The notes under the pieces: model-generated
What the model was told of the DNA's origin: nothing
Databases searched by the model: none
The model's input: the letters and a program-made list of their open reading frames with translations, nothing else
Source of the DNA: Candidatus Saccharicenans sp.
GTDB lineage: Bacteria; Acidobacteriota; Aminicenantia; Aminicenantales; Saccharicenantaceae
Direction of reading: 5' to 3'
Assembly: GCA_024653405.1 (NCBI GenBank)
Contig: JANLGB010000031.1
Span: 1-15,263 of the forward strand
DNA: 15,263 nt
Shown: piece by piece, positions 1-6,876 of the stretch
How positions within the stretch are numbered: position 1 is the first letter of the stretch
How the letters are laid out: each line of letters begins with the position of its first letter
Made by a program: the position numbers and the translations under genes

Positions 1-2
1 GC

Positions 3-527
3 CTAGTTCTGGCGGGCGATGATGATCTCCCGCTTGGCCACCCGGGGACCAAAATTCTTGAGCAGGGGCTGGACGAAGCTGAACCGGAGCTGGGTGTTGT
101 AGTAGGGATTAAAGAGCTGGTAGAGCTGGTTGGTATCGGTGCTGTAATTGGACATGGCCACGGAAAAAGTCCCACCGATGGGCAGGCGCTGCGATAGCCT
201 GGTTTCATAATTCTGAGAGGAAGAGATATAGGTTCCGGAACCCTGGAGCCACCAGGTTGACCGCTGCTCGGTCCGGTTGCTGCCGTAAGTCATTTCCAGG
301 CTGGGTAGAAAAATTTCCCTGGCCACGGCGATGGAGTCGCTGGCTTTTTCCGTGGAATAGACTTCAGCCACCAGGTTGAGATTATGCTTCAGGGCCCGGT
401 AAATGGCTTCTTCCAGGCTGAGAGAAATTTCCCTGGGACCGGCTTCCTGGGCCAGCAGCCCGGAAGCCAGGAAAAATATCAGGGTCAGGCTGACCATAAT
501 ATTTAATTTTTTTGCTGCTTTGCTCAC
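3..527 (-). CDS. TolC-family outer-membrane efflux protein, N-terminal part only (premature stop)
   Basis: The 174-residue product starts with a signal peptide: basic MSKAAKK, a hydrophobic core at about residues 11-25, and a likely cut near LLA-Q at 26/27. From about residue 34 it has the start of an outer-membrane efflux repeat (LSLEEAIYRALKHN, then an FLPSLE motif). A barrel stretch follows, and it ends in FVQPLLKNFGPRVAKR, typical of TolC-like proteins in this type of bacterium. The family is normally about 400-500 residues, so more than half is missing; the frame closes with TAG at 3-5, where the coiled-coil helix should begin. Either the gene is broken by a nonsense or frameshift change, or there is a sequence error at the edge. 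The GTG start at 527 is chosen over the ATG 10 codons inside because AGGAGG lies 6 nt upstream. If intact, it would form the outer-membrane duct of a type I secretion or RND pump. The family call is firm; intactness is doubtful. Confidence 0.82.
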   Translation of the reverse strand: MSKAAKKLNIMVSLTLIFFLASGLLAQEAGPREISLSLEEAIYRALKHNLNLVAEVYSTEKASDSIAVAREIFLPSLEMTYGSNRTEQRSTWWLQGSGTYISSSQNYETRLSQRLPIGGTFSVAMSNYSTDTNQLYQLFNPYYNTQLRFSFVQPLLKNFGPRVAKREIIIARQN

Positions 528-533
528 CTCAAG

Positions 534-539
534 CCTCCT
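534..539 (-). promoter_or_regulatory. Ribosome binding site that fixes the GTG start of the tolC-like gene
   Basis: A full AGGAGG on the minus strand lies 6 nt before the GTG at 527. The next in-frame ATG, 10 codons inside, would remove the basic start of the signal peptide, so GTG is preferred. Confidence 0.7.
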
Positions 540-568
540 GACACGTTCCCGTGGCGATTTTCAAATCA

Positions 569-598
569 AGTTTAACAGAAGCACCTTGATTAAATCAA
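569..598 (-). promoter_or_regulatory. Candidate promoter of the tolC-like gene overlapping a TTGATT/AATCAA palindrome
   Basis: On the minus strand TTGATT (593-598) and TAAACT (569-574) are separated by 18 bp, and the leader to the GTG start is roughly 35 nt. The -35 is one arm of the perfect 13-bp palindrome TTGATT-A-AATCAA at 586-598. A third copy of the hexamer (AATCAA, 564-569) touches the -10, and a smaller dyad GATTT-TC-AAATC lies at 556-567. The TTGAT/ATCAA arms resemble FNR/CRP-type half-sites, but the spacer is 3 rather than 4. The rest of the 528-788 gap shows a 7-bp inverted repeat behind tsaD (764-779) and no gene. Confidence 0.4.
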
Positions 599-788
599 AC
601 TCAATTCTCCATTAATAATACGATTCCGCCGTCAGAAAGTTACAACTCCTGCCTTTCTTATAAAGACGGAGAAAGCTGACCAAAATTCCCGCCGCAGCTG
701 CCTGGATGAGCTTAAAATCCTGGAATTAGTTCTGGCTTTAAAAGATTCTGGCTTTCAGGCTTGCGGCCCATCTGGGCCGACCAGGTTC

Positions 789-1805
789 TTATCTGGGATA
801 GGCATCAAGCTCCAGGTCGGCGGCAGTAACGGGGGCGGCCAGATATTTCTTCCAGGCCAGGGCTCCGACCATGCCGGCATTGTCGGTGCAGAGGCGGGGG
901 GAAGGAACAAAAGACGGCAGTCCGCAGCCGGCAGCCAGTTCAGAAAACCTGGTGCGCAGCCTGGTGTTGCGGGCCACTCCGCCGCAGAGAACCAGGGCCG
1001 CCGGGCGGAATTCTTCCAGGGCTTTATGGACGTTCTCCAGCAGGGCCCTGGCCACCGTTTCCTCAAAACTGGCCAGGAAATCGCGGAGCAGCTGATGGTT
1101 GGCTGTCAGTCTGTTTTCCCGGATTATTTTCAGGGCCGCGGTCTTAAGCCCGGAAAAACTGAAATCATAGCCAGCGGTCTTCATCCGGGGAAGAGAAAAA
1201 TGAAAACGGGAGCTGTCGCCACCCCGGGCCAGGCGCTCAATGACCGGGCCGCCGGGATAGCCGAGCTGGAGGAACTTGGCCACTTTGTCCAGACATTCGC
1301 CGGCCGCATCATCTCTGGTCTTGCCCAGGAGCTGGTAGCTGAGGGGCTTTTCCAAAAAATAGAGCGAGGTGTGCCCGCCGGACACCAGCAGGGCCAGCAC
1401 CGGATACTCAATCTGCGGGTTTTCCAGAAAGGCCGCCTCAATATGGGCCTGAAGATGGTCCACTCCGATGAGAGGCTTGTGAAAATAATAGGCCAGGCCC
1501 TTGGCGAAGGTTAAACCAACCAGAAGCGAGCCGATGAGGCCGGGGCCCTGGGTGACGGCAAAAAGGTCAATATCTTCCAGGCTCACTCCGGCCTGGCTCA
1601 AGCTCATAGCGACCACATAATCTATGGTCTTGATATGCTGCCTCGAGGCCAGCTCCGGGACGACGCCGCCGTAAGGCGAATGAATTTCATCCTGGGATAG
1701 AATGATGTTGCTGAGAATCCGTCCTCGTTCCAGGACAGCGGCGGAGGTTTCGTCGCATGAGGTTTCCAGCGCCAGCAGGAACCGCGGCTTTTTTCTTCTG
1801 GCCAT
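789..1805 (-). CDS. tsaD: tRNA N6-adenosine threonylcarbamoyltransferase TsaD
   Basis: TsaD transfers the threonylcarbamoyl group from threonylcarbamoyl-AMP to A37 of tRNAs that read ANN codons, forming t6A, together with TsaB and TsaE in the cytoplasm. The 338-residue product has the usual length and family landmarks: LALETSCDETSAAV at about 11-24, the metal-binding HxxxH as HLQAH at 117-121, SGGHT at 142-146, LCGGVARN, and a C-terminal CTDNAGM segment. The ATG at 1805 is chosen because GGAG lies 6 nt upstream (1812-1815); a TTG five codons earlier lacks such a site. It lies downstream of mtnA and a short decayed frame on the same strand, and may share their transcript. tsaB and tsaE are not in the window. 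Identification is firm. Confidence 0.97.
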   Translation of the reverse strand: MARRKKPRFLLALETSCDETSAAVLERGRILSNIILSQDEIHSPYGGVVPELASRQHIKTIDYVVAMSLSQAGVSLEDIDLFAVTQGPGLIGSLLVGLTFAKGLAYYFHKPLIGVDHLQAHIEAAFLENPQIEYPVLALLVSGGHTSLYFLEKPLSYQLLGKTRDDAAGECLDKVAKFLQLGYPGGPVIERLARGGDSSRFHFSLPRMKTAGYDFSFSGLKTAALKIIRENRLTANHQLLRDFLASFEETVARALLENVHKALEEFRPAALVLCGGVARNTRLRTRFSELAAGCGLPSFVPSPRLCTDNAGMVGALAWKKYLAAPVTAADLELDAYPR

Positions 1806-1862
1806 TGGCTTCTCCAGCAATCAAGACAGGGACATTTTATTCCAGGACGGCATTAAAGGCTA

Positions 1863-2046
1863 CTACCAGACCAGGTTTTCAATGGACATTCCCAGCAATA
1901 AATCCGGAAGTGGAGCCCTCTTTTCACCCCAGAATCTGGGGGTGAAGCTACAGGGCCACCAGCAGTGAGGGCCAAGCGAAAAGGACAATCTTTCTGCCCT
2001 GGCCGACGATATTCTTCCCCTTTTGATTCTTAAAGACTCCGGTCAT
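1863..2046 (-). pseudogene. Short frame translationally coupled to mtnA, apparently a decayed or recoded membrane protein
   Basis: An ATG at 2046 overlaps the mtnA stop as ATGA, and AAGGAA lies 6 nt upstream inside mtnA (2053-2058), a textbook coupling arrangement. The frame runs 32 codons (it begins MTGVFKNQKGKNIVGQGRK, then a hydrophobic stretch IVLFAWPSLLVAL) and stops at TAG 1948-1950. A one-base forward shift at that point opens about 28 more protein-like codons (PRFWGEKRAPLPDLLLG) until paired TAG stops near 1863. This looks like the start of a small membrane protein with one frameshift and loss of the rest. The opening faintly recalls membrane methyltransferases of the isoprenylcysteine methyltransferase type, but that is only an impression. 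It fills most of the gap between mtnA and tsaD. A genuine 32-residue peptide is the alternative. Confidence 0.35.
1923..1946 (-). repeat. Strong stem-loop just after the stop of the mtnA-coupled frame
   Basis: TTCACCCCAG pairs with CTGGGGGTGAA across the 3-nt loop AAT, giving a 10-bp stem with one bulged G. On the minus strand it begins 1 nt after the TAG at 1948-1950. It is followed by AAAAGAGG rather than a U tract, so it is not a standard intrinsic terminator. It may stabilise the 3' end of an upstream mRNA, or pause ribosomes. Confidence 0.5.
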
Positions 2047-3077
2047 GGCTGGTTCCTTATCTGCTTGATCGCTGAAGAAAAGGGCGGCCTGATGACACCT
2101 TTCTCGGTGATGATGGCCGAGACCAGCCTGGCCGGGGTAACATCAAAAGCTGGATTTTTAACCGGAACATCAGGCAGGGTAATTAACTGACCGCGTATTT
2201 TTCTGACTTCTTCCGGTCTTCTTTCTTCAATCGTAATATCCCGGCCGCTCCGCAGGCTGAAATCAAAGGTGCTGAGCGGTGCCGCCACATAGAATGGAAG
2301 GCCATGTTCACGGGCCAGCAGGGCCAGGGAATAAGTTCCTATTTTATTGGCGGTGTCGCCGTTTCGGGCAATGCGGTCTGCTCCAACAATCACCAGGTTG
2401 ATTTCGCCCCGCCGCATCAACCAGCCGGCCATGTTATCGGTTATCAGGATGACGGGAATGCGGTCCCTGGCCAGCTCCCAGACGGTCAGCCTGGCCCCCT
2501 GAAGGAAAGGGCGGGTTTCACAGGCCAGGACCCTGATTTTCTTTTTTCGGGCAAAAGCAGCTCTGATGACACCCAGGGCCGTGCCATAACCAGCTGTGGC
2601 CAGGGCTCCGGCATTGCAGTGGGTCAGGATAGTAGCTCCTTCCGGTATCAGGCTTTCTCCGTTCTCTCCTATTTTCCTGTTTATGGCCAGGTCTTCTTTT
2701 TCTATGGCCCGGGCCTCGGCCAGGAGAATGGCCTTGAGTTCAGATAACTTTCGGCTTTTATTCTCTTCAAAAACGCGTCTCATTCTTTCCAGGGCCCAGA
2801 AAAGATTCCTGGCCGTCGGTCTGGTCTGCCACAAACGGCGATAAAATTTATTGAATTCTTTTTCCAGCTCGGTCTCTGATTTCAGGCTCCTGATTCCCAG
2901 GGTCAGGCCATAGGCCGCGGCAATCCCGATAGCCGGGGCTCCCCTTATTACCATACCTTCAATGGCCCGGGCGACCTGCTCCACAGTTTTCAGGCTGAGA
3001 TATCTCTCTTTCCAGGGCAGCAGGCGCTGGTCCACCATGACCACAGCTTCCTTTTTCCAGGCGATTGCCGGCAGCAT
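2043..3077 (-). CDS. mtnA: S-methyl-5-thioribose-1-phosphate isomerase MtnA
   Basis: MtnA converts methylthioribose-1-phosphate to methylthioribulose-1-phosphate in the methionine salvage pathway, recycling methylthioadenosine from polyamine and SAM metabolism. The 344-residue product covers the full family length. It shows RGAPAIGIAAAYG (45-57), THCNAGALATAGYGTALG (152-169) with the catalytic cysteine at 154, ACETRPFLQGARLT (185-198), ITDNMAGW (212-219), and GADRIARNGDTANKIGT (232-248) with the catalytic aspartate at 234. A strong AGGAG lies just ahead of the ATG at 3077. The stop of the upstream TPR lipoprotein gene sits 2 nt before this ATG, so translation is probably coupled. Other salvage genes (mtnB, mtnC, mtnN or mtnP) are not in the window. 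The sequence is clearly MtnA-like rather than an eIF2B-type regulator because both catalytic residues are present. Confidence 0.96.
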   Translation of the reverse strand: MLPAIAWKKEAVVMVDQRLLPWKERYLSLKTVEQVARAIEGMVIRGAPAIGIAAAYGLTLGIRSLKSETELEKEFNKFYRRLWQTRPTARNLFWALERMRRVFEENKSRKLSELKAILLAEARAIEKEDLAINRKIGENGESLIPEGATILTHCNAGALATAGYGTALGVIRAAFARKKKIRVLACETRPFLQGARLTVWELARDRIPVILITDNMAGWLMRRGEINLVIVGADRIARNGDTANKIGTYSLALLAREHGLPFYVAAPLSTFDFSLRSGRDITIEERRPEEVRKIRGQLITLPDVPVKNPAFDVTPARLVSAIITEKGVIRPPFSSAIKQIRNQP

Positions 3078-3079
3078 TT

Positions 3080-3940
3080 TTATCTCCTCTTCCAGTCCGG
3101 GGTTTCCTCATCCGGCCAGTTCCATTTCTCAATCCACAGCCTGTAGGTCTGCCTGAATTCAGTCCAAGCTTCCCCGGTCAGAGACTCCCGGAGCTGGCGG
3201 TAACAAAAAACAATGTAGTTGTCGTTATCGCGATGGATTTCCAATGTCGGTAGCCCCAGTTCCCTGGCCATGACCGCTTCCTGGAAACTCTCCTGGTACT
3301 TTTGTTGGTGGCCGAGTAGCTGGGCCAGGAGGTAATGGTAGTAGCCGCAGGCCGGGTCAGAGTCCAGAGCTTTCCCTACTATTTCTATATTTTTACTAAG
3401 AATTTTTTCCCGCTCCTTCTCCGGCACTCCATCCAGCTGAGCCAGCCGGTTGTCCACCAGCCTCCCCAGGGCAGCCTGGACCACGGGTGAAAATTTGCCC
3501 CGTTCGCTCAGAACTGAATAGAGTCTAAGAGCCGACTCCACCAGGCCCTGTTCTTCCAGCGATAGAGCCAGACCATAAAGGCTGACTTCCCTGGCCCAGT
3601 TTTCGGCTTTATCTTCACCTAGGGAGGCGGCCAGGCTGAAACTTCGGCTGGCCTCCGACCACCGGCTCAGCCTGACTTCGGCCAGGCCCTGGAGCAGGTA
3701 GGCCTGGGCCGACGGCCTTTTCTTGACCGCTCGCTCTGCTTCCATCAGGGATCTTTTATAAAGAGCAGTAGCTTCTGCCGTCTGAAAAGAACGTTCCCGC
3801 ACCTGGGCCTGAGCCAGGTAATACCTGGCCCTGGAGAGAGAAGTGGCACAGGCCGCAAGGAAAAGGACCAGGAAAAAAATCAGGACTATCCTGGTGAAAC
3901 CGTCTTGGTCTCTCAGGCCAACTCCTTTTGCCGGTCTCAT
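3080..3940 (-). CDS. TPR-type repeat lipoprotein of unknown role
   Basis: The 286-residue product opens with a basic region, a hydrophobic segment (IVLIFFLVLFLAAC) and a lipobox LAAC with the lipidated cysteine at about residue 31. The mature part is alpha-helical with tetratricopeptide-like repeats: paired helices such as AQAYLLQGLAEVRLSRWSEA, the segment around YGLALSLEEQGLVESALRLY, and YYHYLLAQLLGHQQKYQESF. It should therefore be a periplasm-facing anchored scaffold that binds protein partners. The tail (residues about 235-286) is rich in Trp and charged residues and is not repeat-like. I chose the ATG at 3940 because GGAGGG lies 5 nt upstream; the ATG at 3958 has no such site. The gene is flanked by the unrecognised helical gene 61 nt upstream and mtnA 2 nt downstream. 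No specific function can be assigned. Whether it acts with the 189-residue neighbour is inference. Confidence 0.75.
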   Translation of the reverse strand: MRPAKGVGLRDQDGFTRIVLIFFLVLFLAACATSLSRARYYLAQAQVRERSFQTAEATALYKRSLMEAERAVKKRPSAQAYLLQGLAEVRLSRWSEASRSFSLAASLGEDKAENWAREVSLYGLALSLEEQGLVESALRLYSVLSERGKFSPVVQAALGRLVDNRLAQLDGVPEKEREKILSKNIEIVGKALDSDPACGYYHYLLAQLLGHQQKYQESFQEAVMARELGLPTLEIHRDNDNYIVFCYRQLRESLTGEAWTEFRQTYRLWIEKWNWPDEETPDWKRR

Positions 3941-3945
3941 TCCGA

Positions 3946-3951
3946 CCCTCC
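3946..3951 (-). promoter_or_regulatory. Ribosome binding site that sets the start of the TPR lipoprotein
   Basis: GGAGGG on the minus strand ends 5 nt before the ATG at 3940. The in-frame ATG 18 nt further upstream has no purine-rich site, so the shorter protein is preferred. Confidence 0.6.
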
Positions 3952-4001
3952 GCGACATAGACTCAGAGCCAGGTCGAGCCAGCCGATAAATCAGGCCGGA
4001 C

Positions 4002-4571
4002 TCAAACCCGGTCGATAATTTTTTTGAGCTGCTCCCGGATGTCGTCTTCGGCCAGCAGACGCCAGCCCAGGCTTAAAAAACCTTCAGTCAAGTTTTCCAG
4101 AGTCCTCCAGAAATTATTCCGGACGCGGGCAGCCTCTATCTCTTCCAGGGCCTGCTGCAGGCGTGGCCTGAACTCGGCTACAACCTGGCGGTAGTCATGA
4201 TTTCTCAATTCTTCCGAAAACAATCTCTCCAGAAAGGGGTCTTGCAGCCCGAGGATGGGATACAGAGCCCGAAAGGCAGGTCGCAGGGCTTTAAGGTTCT
4301 GGCTATTTATTTCCGAAGCAAAGGCAGTTTTCAATTCCGGGCTGGCCGCAAAAAAATCCAGGATAAATTCAGCCGGTTTATTCTGGAGGGTTTCGGGCTC
4401 GAGCCAGACTTTAAGGCCGAGTAGCCGGCTCTTGATTTCGCTCCGGCGGTTAACGGCCCAGGTCAGCGAGGCCAAAAGCAACGGCAGCAGGGCCACCGAA
4501 CCAGCCGGGAAAAAATCAGAGAGAATTTCCCGGGCCTGTCTTAGAAAAGACAACAGCTTTTTCTCTTTCAT
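4002..4571 (-). CDS. Conserved-looking helical protein, function unknown
   Basis: I do not recognise this 189-residue protein. It begins with a basic amphipathic helix (MKEKKLLSFLRQAREIL), followed by a hydrophobic stretch at about 24-40 (GSVALLPLLLASLTWAV) that could be one membrane segment. The remainder is charged and mostly alpha-helical, with DPFLERLFSEELRNHDYRQV near 112-131 and a coiled-coil-like LQQALEEIEAARVRNNF further on. It has no cysteines or obvious catalytic motif. The start is supported by AGGGGG just upstream. It lies 92 nt after lepA and ahead of the TPR lipoprotein on the same strand, so the three are probably co-transcribed. A role at the membrane with the lipoprotein is a guess from adjacency only. 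Confidence 0.7.
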   Translation of the reverse strand: MKEKKLLSFLRQAREILSDFFPAGSVALLPLLLASLTWAVNRRSEIKSRLLGLKVWLEPETLQNKPAEFILDFFAASPELKTAFASEINSQNLKALRPAFRALYPILGLQDPFLERLFSEELRNHDYRQVVAEFRPRLQQALEEIEAARVRNNFWRTLENLTEGFLSLGWRLLAEDDIREQLKKIIDRV

Positions 4572-4663
4572 TAATCCCCCTGGTTTATCCGACAGTCAGT
4601 TGGACGATTCAATTTCCGGCCACCCTGAAAGAATTTTGGCTCTGGCTATTATAGACGAAATGG

Positions 4664-6439
4664 CTATTTGACTTCCAGAATGGCCAGAAAGGCTTCCTGG
4701 GGGATATTCATCCGCTTCTTGCCTTCTTTCTGCTTTTCCAGGACTTTCATTTTCCGGGTGTAATCGCCCCCGTAGAGCTTGGCCAGGACATCCTTGCGGA
4801 AGGGCTTGACCGTCTCCCGGGCGATGACTCTCTTGCCGATGGCCGCCTGCAGCACCACTTCAAACTGCTGCCGGGGAATAACCCGGCGCATTTTTTCCAC
4901 CAGCGACCGGCCGACGCGGTAAGCCTTGTCCCGGTGGACGATGACCGACAGGGCATCCACCTCTTCGTAATTGACCAGGATGTCCAGCTTGACCAGAGGA
5001 GATTCCTGGTAGCCGGCCAGCTCGTAATCCATCGAAGCATAACCCTGGGAAAGAGACTTGAGCTGGTTATAAAAATCAAAGACAACTTCGTTCAGGGGCA
5101 CCAGATAATCCAGCAGCACCCGGCTGGTGGAGATATATTCCATTTTCTTCTGGAGGCCGCGCCGTTCATCCAGCAGCTGCAACAGGTTGCCCAGGTAGCG
5201 GTCGGGCGTCAAGATCAGGGCTTCAATGATCGGTTCCTCAATTTTTTCTATGTTCTGCGGTTCGGGCAACTCGGATGGGTTGTGGACCTCCAGGACCTCG
5301 CCCTTAGTCGTTATCACCCGGTAGCTGACGCTGGGCGCGGTGGTAATCAGGTTGAGGTTAAATTCCCGCTCCAGCCTTTCCTGGATAATTTCCCGGTGCA
5401 GCAGGCCGAGAAATCCAGCCCGGAAGCCGAATCCCAGAGCCGGCGAATTTTCTGGTTCGTAATGGAAGGAAGCGTCATTGAGCCTGAGCTTTTCCAGGGC
5501 ATCGCGCAGGTCATCGACGCTGCTCTCCCCGGCGGGATACAGCCCGCAGAAGACCATGGGCTTGGCTTCCTTGAACCCGGGCAACGGTTGTTCAGCCGGC
5601 CGGTTCCTGTGGGTTATGGTTTCCCCGATGCGGGCGTGGGCCAGATTTTTTATTCCGGCAATAAGGTAGCCCACTTCGCCCGTGCTCAGGGAGTCGACCC
5701 GGACCGGCTTGGGAGTCAGGTAGCCAATTTCTTCCACCTGGTATTCGGCCCCGGTGGACATCAGGACGATGCGGTCACCCGTCTTGAGGCTTCCATCCAC
5801 CACCCTGACCAACACCACTACCCCGCGGTAAGGGTCAAACCAGGAATCGAACAGCAGGGCCTTGAGCGGTGAGGCGGCGCTGCCCCGCGGCGGGGGGATT
5901 CTCTGAACGACACTTTCCAGGACTTCTTCCACGCCCGTCCCTTTCTTGGCCGAGACCAGCAGGGCTTCCTGGCGCTTGAGGCCGACGATGTGCTCCAGCT
6001 GTTCCAGGGTCATTTCCAAGTCGGCCTGGGGCAGGTCGATCTTATTGATAACCGGAATAAGCAACAGGTCATTCTGGATGGCCAGGTAGGCATTGGCCAG
6101 GGTCTGGGCCTCGACTCCCTGAGAAGCGTCTATGACCAGGAGGGCCCCCTCGCAGGCAGCCAGGCTGCGCGAAACCTCGTACGAAAAATCAACATGCCCG
6201 GGGGTGTCAATCAGGTTAAGAATGTATTCATCGCCGGACCGGCTGCGGTAGGTCAGTCTGGCAGTCTGGGCCTTGATGGTGATGCCCCGTTCTCGCTCTA
6301 GGTCCATGGTGTCCAGGACCTGTTCTTTCAGTTCCCGCGGTGACAGAGCGCCGGTCAGCTCGATAAAGCGGTCGGCCAGGGTGCTCTTGCCATGGTCGAC
6401 GTGGGCAATGATCGAGAAATTGCGTATTCTTTCCTGCAT
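4664..6439 (-). CDS. lepA: Elongation factor 4 (LepA), ribosome back-translocase GTPase
   Basis: LepA is a translation GTPase that acts on stalled or mis-translocated ribosomes and in ribosome assembly. The 591-residue product has every expected element: G1 AHVDHGKST (12-20), switch region ERERGIT (48-54), G3 DTPGH (78-82) with the activating histidine, G4 NKID (132-135) and G5 SAK (163-165). These are followed by the EF-G-like domains and the LepA-specific C-terminal domain, ending in [12 protein letters not shown]. The ATG at 6439 gives the usual short N-terminus ([13 protein letters not shown]) with GGTGA upstream; a TTG five codons earlier is the longer alternative and has no suitable site. 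A near-consensus promoter lies about 70 bp upstream. It leads a minus-strand run that continues to mtnA and possibly tsaD. lepB, a common partner elsewhere, is absent. Confidence 0.97.
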   Translation of the reverse strand: MQERIRNFSIIAHVDHGKSTLADRFIELTGALSPRELKEQVLDTMDLERERGITIKAQTARLTYRSRSGDEYILNLIDTPGHVDFSYEVSRSLAACEGALLVIDASQGVEAQTLANAYLAIQNDLLLIPVINKIDLPQADLEMTLEQLEHIVGLKRQEALLVSAKKGTGVEEVLESVVQRIPPPRGSAASPLKALLFDSWFDPYRGVVVLVRVVDGSLKTGDRIVLMSTGAEYQVEEIGYLTPKPVRVDSLSTGEVGYLIAGIKNLAHARIGETITHRNRPAEQPLPGFKEAKPMVFCGLYPAGESSVDDLRDALEKLRLNDASFHYEPENSPALGFGFRAGFLGLLHREIIQERLEREFNLNLITTAPSVSYRVITTKGEVLEVHNPSELPEPQNIEKIEEPIIEALILTPDRYLGNLLQLLDERRGLQKKMEYISTSRVLLDYLVPLNEVVFDFYNQLKSLSQGYASMDYELAGYQESPLVKLDILVNYEEVDALSVIVHRDKAYRVGRSLVEKMRRVIPRQQFEVVLQAAIGKRVIARETVKPFRKDVLAKLYGGDYTRKMKVLEKQKEGKKRMNIPQEAFLAILEVK

Positions 6440-6507
6440 TTTTTCACCGCTCAATTATCCCGGATGACCGGCCGGATTCAGCCAGAAAAAGGGCAAGCTG
6501 GTTTATT

Positions 6508-6536
6508 ATTTTAGTGGAAAAAGACTGTCCTGACAA
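6508..6536 (-). promoter_or_regulatory. Sigma-70-type promoter of the lepA operon
   Basis: On the minus strand TTGTCA (6531-6536) is followed after exactly 17 bp by TAAAAT (6508-6513). The predicted start near 6501 leaves a leader of about 60 nt before the lepA ATG. It sits back to back with the tatA promoter. Confidence 0.6.
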
Positions 6537-6573
6537 CTGCCACCGGCCAGGGGGCGGCCGGGCCAGCCTTTCC

Positions 6574-6602
6574 TTGACTTTTTCCCGGTCATAGAGTAAC
6601 TT
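6574..6602 (+). promoter_or_regulatory. Candidate promoter of the tatA-ROK kinase unit
   Basis: TTGACT (6574-6579) is a good -35; TAACTT (6597-6602) follows after 17 bp and matches the key T, A and final T of a -10. The predicted leader to tatA is about 50 nt. The 38 bp between this and the lepA -35 are GC-rich (GGGGGCGGCCGGGCC) and could carry a shared control site, though no dyad stands out. Confidence 0.45.
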
Positions 6603-6660
6603 TTATCTGAAATCGGAGACAACCTTACCCCGGTTGAGAAAACTCCGGAAGGAGGCCTGA

Positions 6661-6852
6661 ATGTTAGGTTCAATCGGACCGACTGAACTTTTACTGATCT
6701 TGCTCATCGTCATCATCATCTTCGGAGCCAAAAAGCTTCCAGAACTCGGCAAATCACTGGGCGAAGGCATCAAGAACTTCAAGAAATCCGTCAGCAGCGG
6801 CAAGGAAGAACACAGTTCAGACAACCAGACCAAGCCGCCGGCTGCCAATTGA
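6661..6852 (+). CDS. tatA: Twin-arginine translocase subunit TatA
   Basis: TatA polymerises around TatBC to move folded proteins with RR signal peptides across the inner membrane. The 63-residue protein has the exact family layout: a short N-terminal tail with Glu9 (GPTELLL), a single membrane helix at about 8-21, the hinge [10 protein letters not shown] (21-30), an amphipathic helix ([13 protein letters not shown]), and a polar Ser/Lys/Asn-rich tail. AAGGAGG lies 5 nt before the ATG. The length and the KKLPELG hinge favour TatA or TatE over the longer TatB. No tatB or tatC is nearby; a TatA protein often does both jobs in minimal systems. It shares a transcript with the ROK kinase gene 24 bp downstream, a pairing with no obvious functional logic. 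Confidence 0.95.
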   Translation: MLGSIGPTELLLILLIVIIIFGAKKLPELGKSLGEGIKNFKKSVSSGKEEHSSDNQTKPPAAN

Positions 6853-6876
6853 CCCGAAGTTACCCTAACCTGAGCC

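Noticed and set aside
730..755. Direct repeat TTCTGGCTTT, two copies 16 bp apart
   Set aside because: Only two short copies, no link to a mobile element or array; probably chance.
764..779. Inverted repeat CGGCCCA/TGGGCCG behind tsaD as a terminator
   Set aside because: The stem is good, but no U tract follows on either strand.
1806..1820. TTG start giving TsaD five extra residues
   Set aside because: The ATG at 1805 has GGAG at ideal distance and matches the family N-terminus; the TTG has no site.
4648..4653. Perfect TATAAT on the minus strand near the end of lepA as an internal promoter
   Set aside because: No acceptable -35 lies 16-19 bp upstream (GGAAGT at 17 bp).
4934..5872. 312-codon plus-strand frame opposite lepA
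   Set aside because: Antisense shadow of a highly conserved gene; composition mirrors the LepA codons.
6440..6454. TTG start giving LepA five extra residues
   Set aside because: The spacing of the purine site and the usual LepA N-terminus both favour the ATG at 6439.
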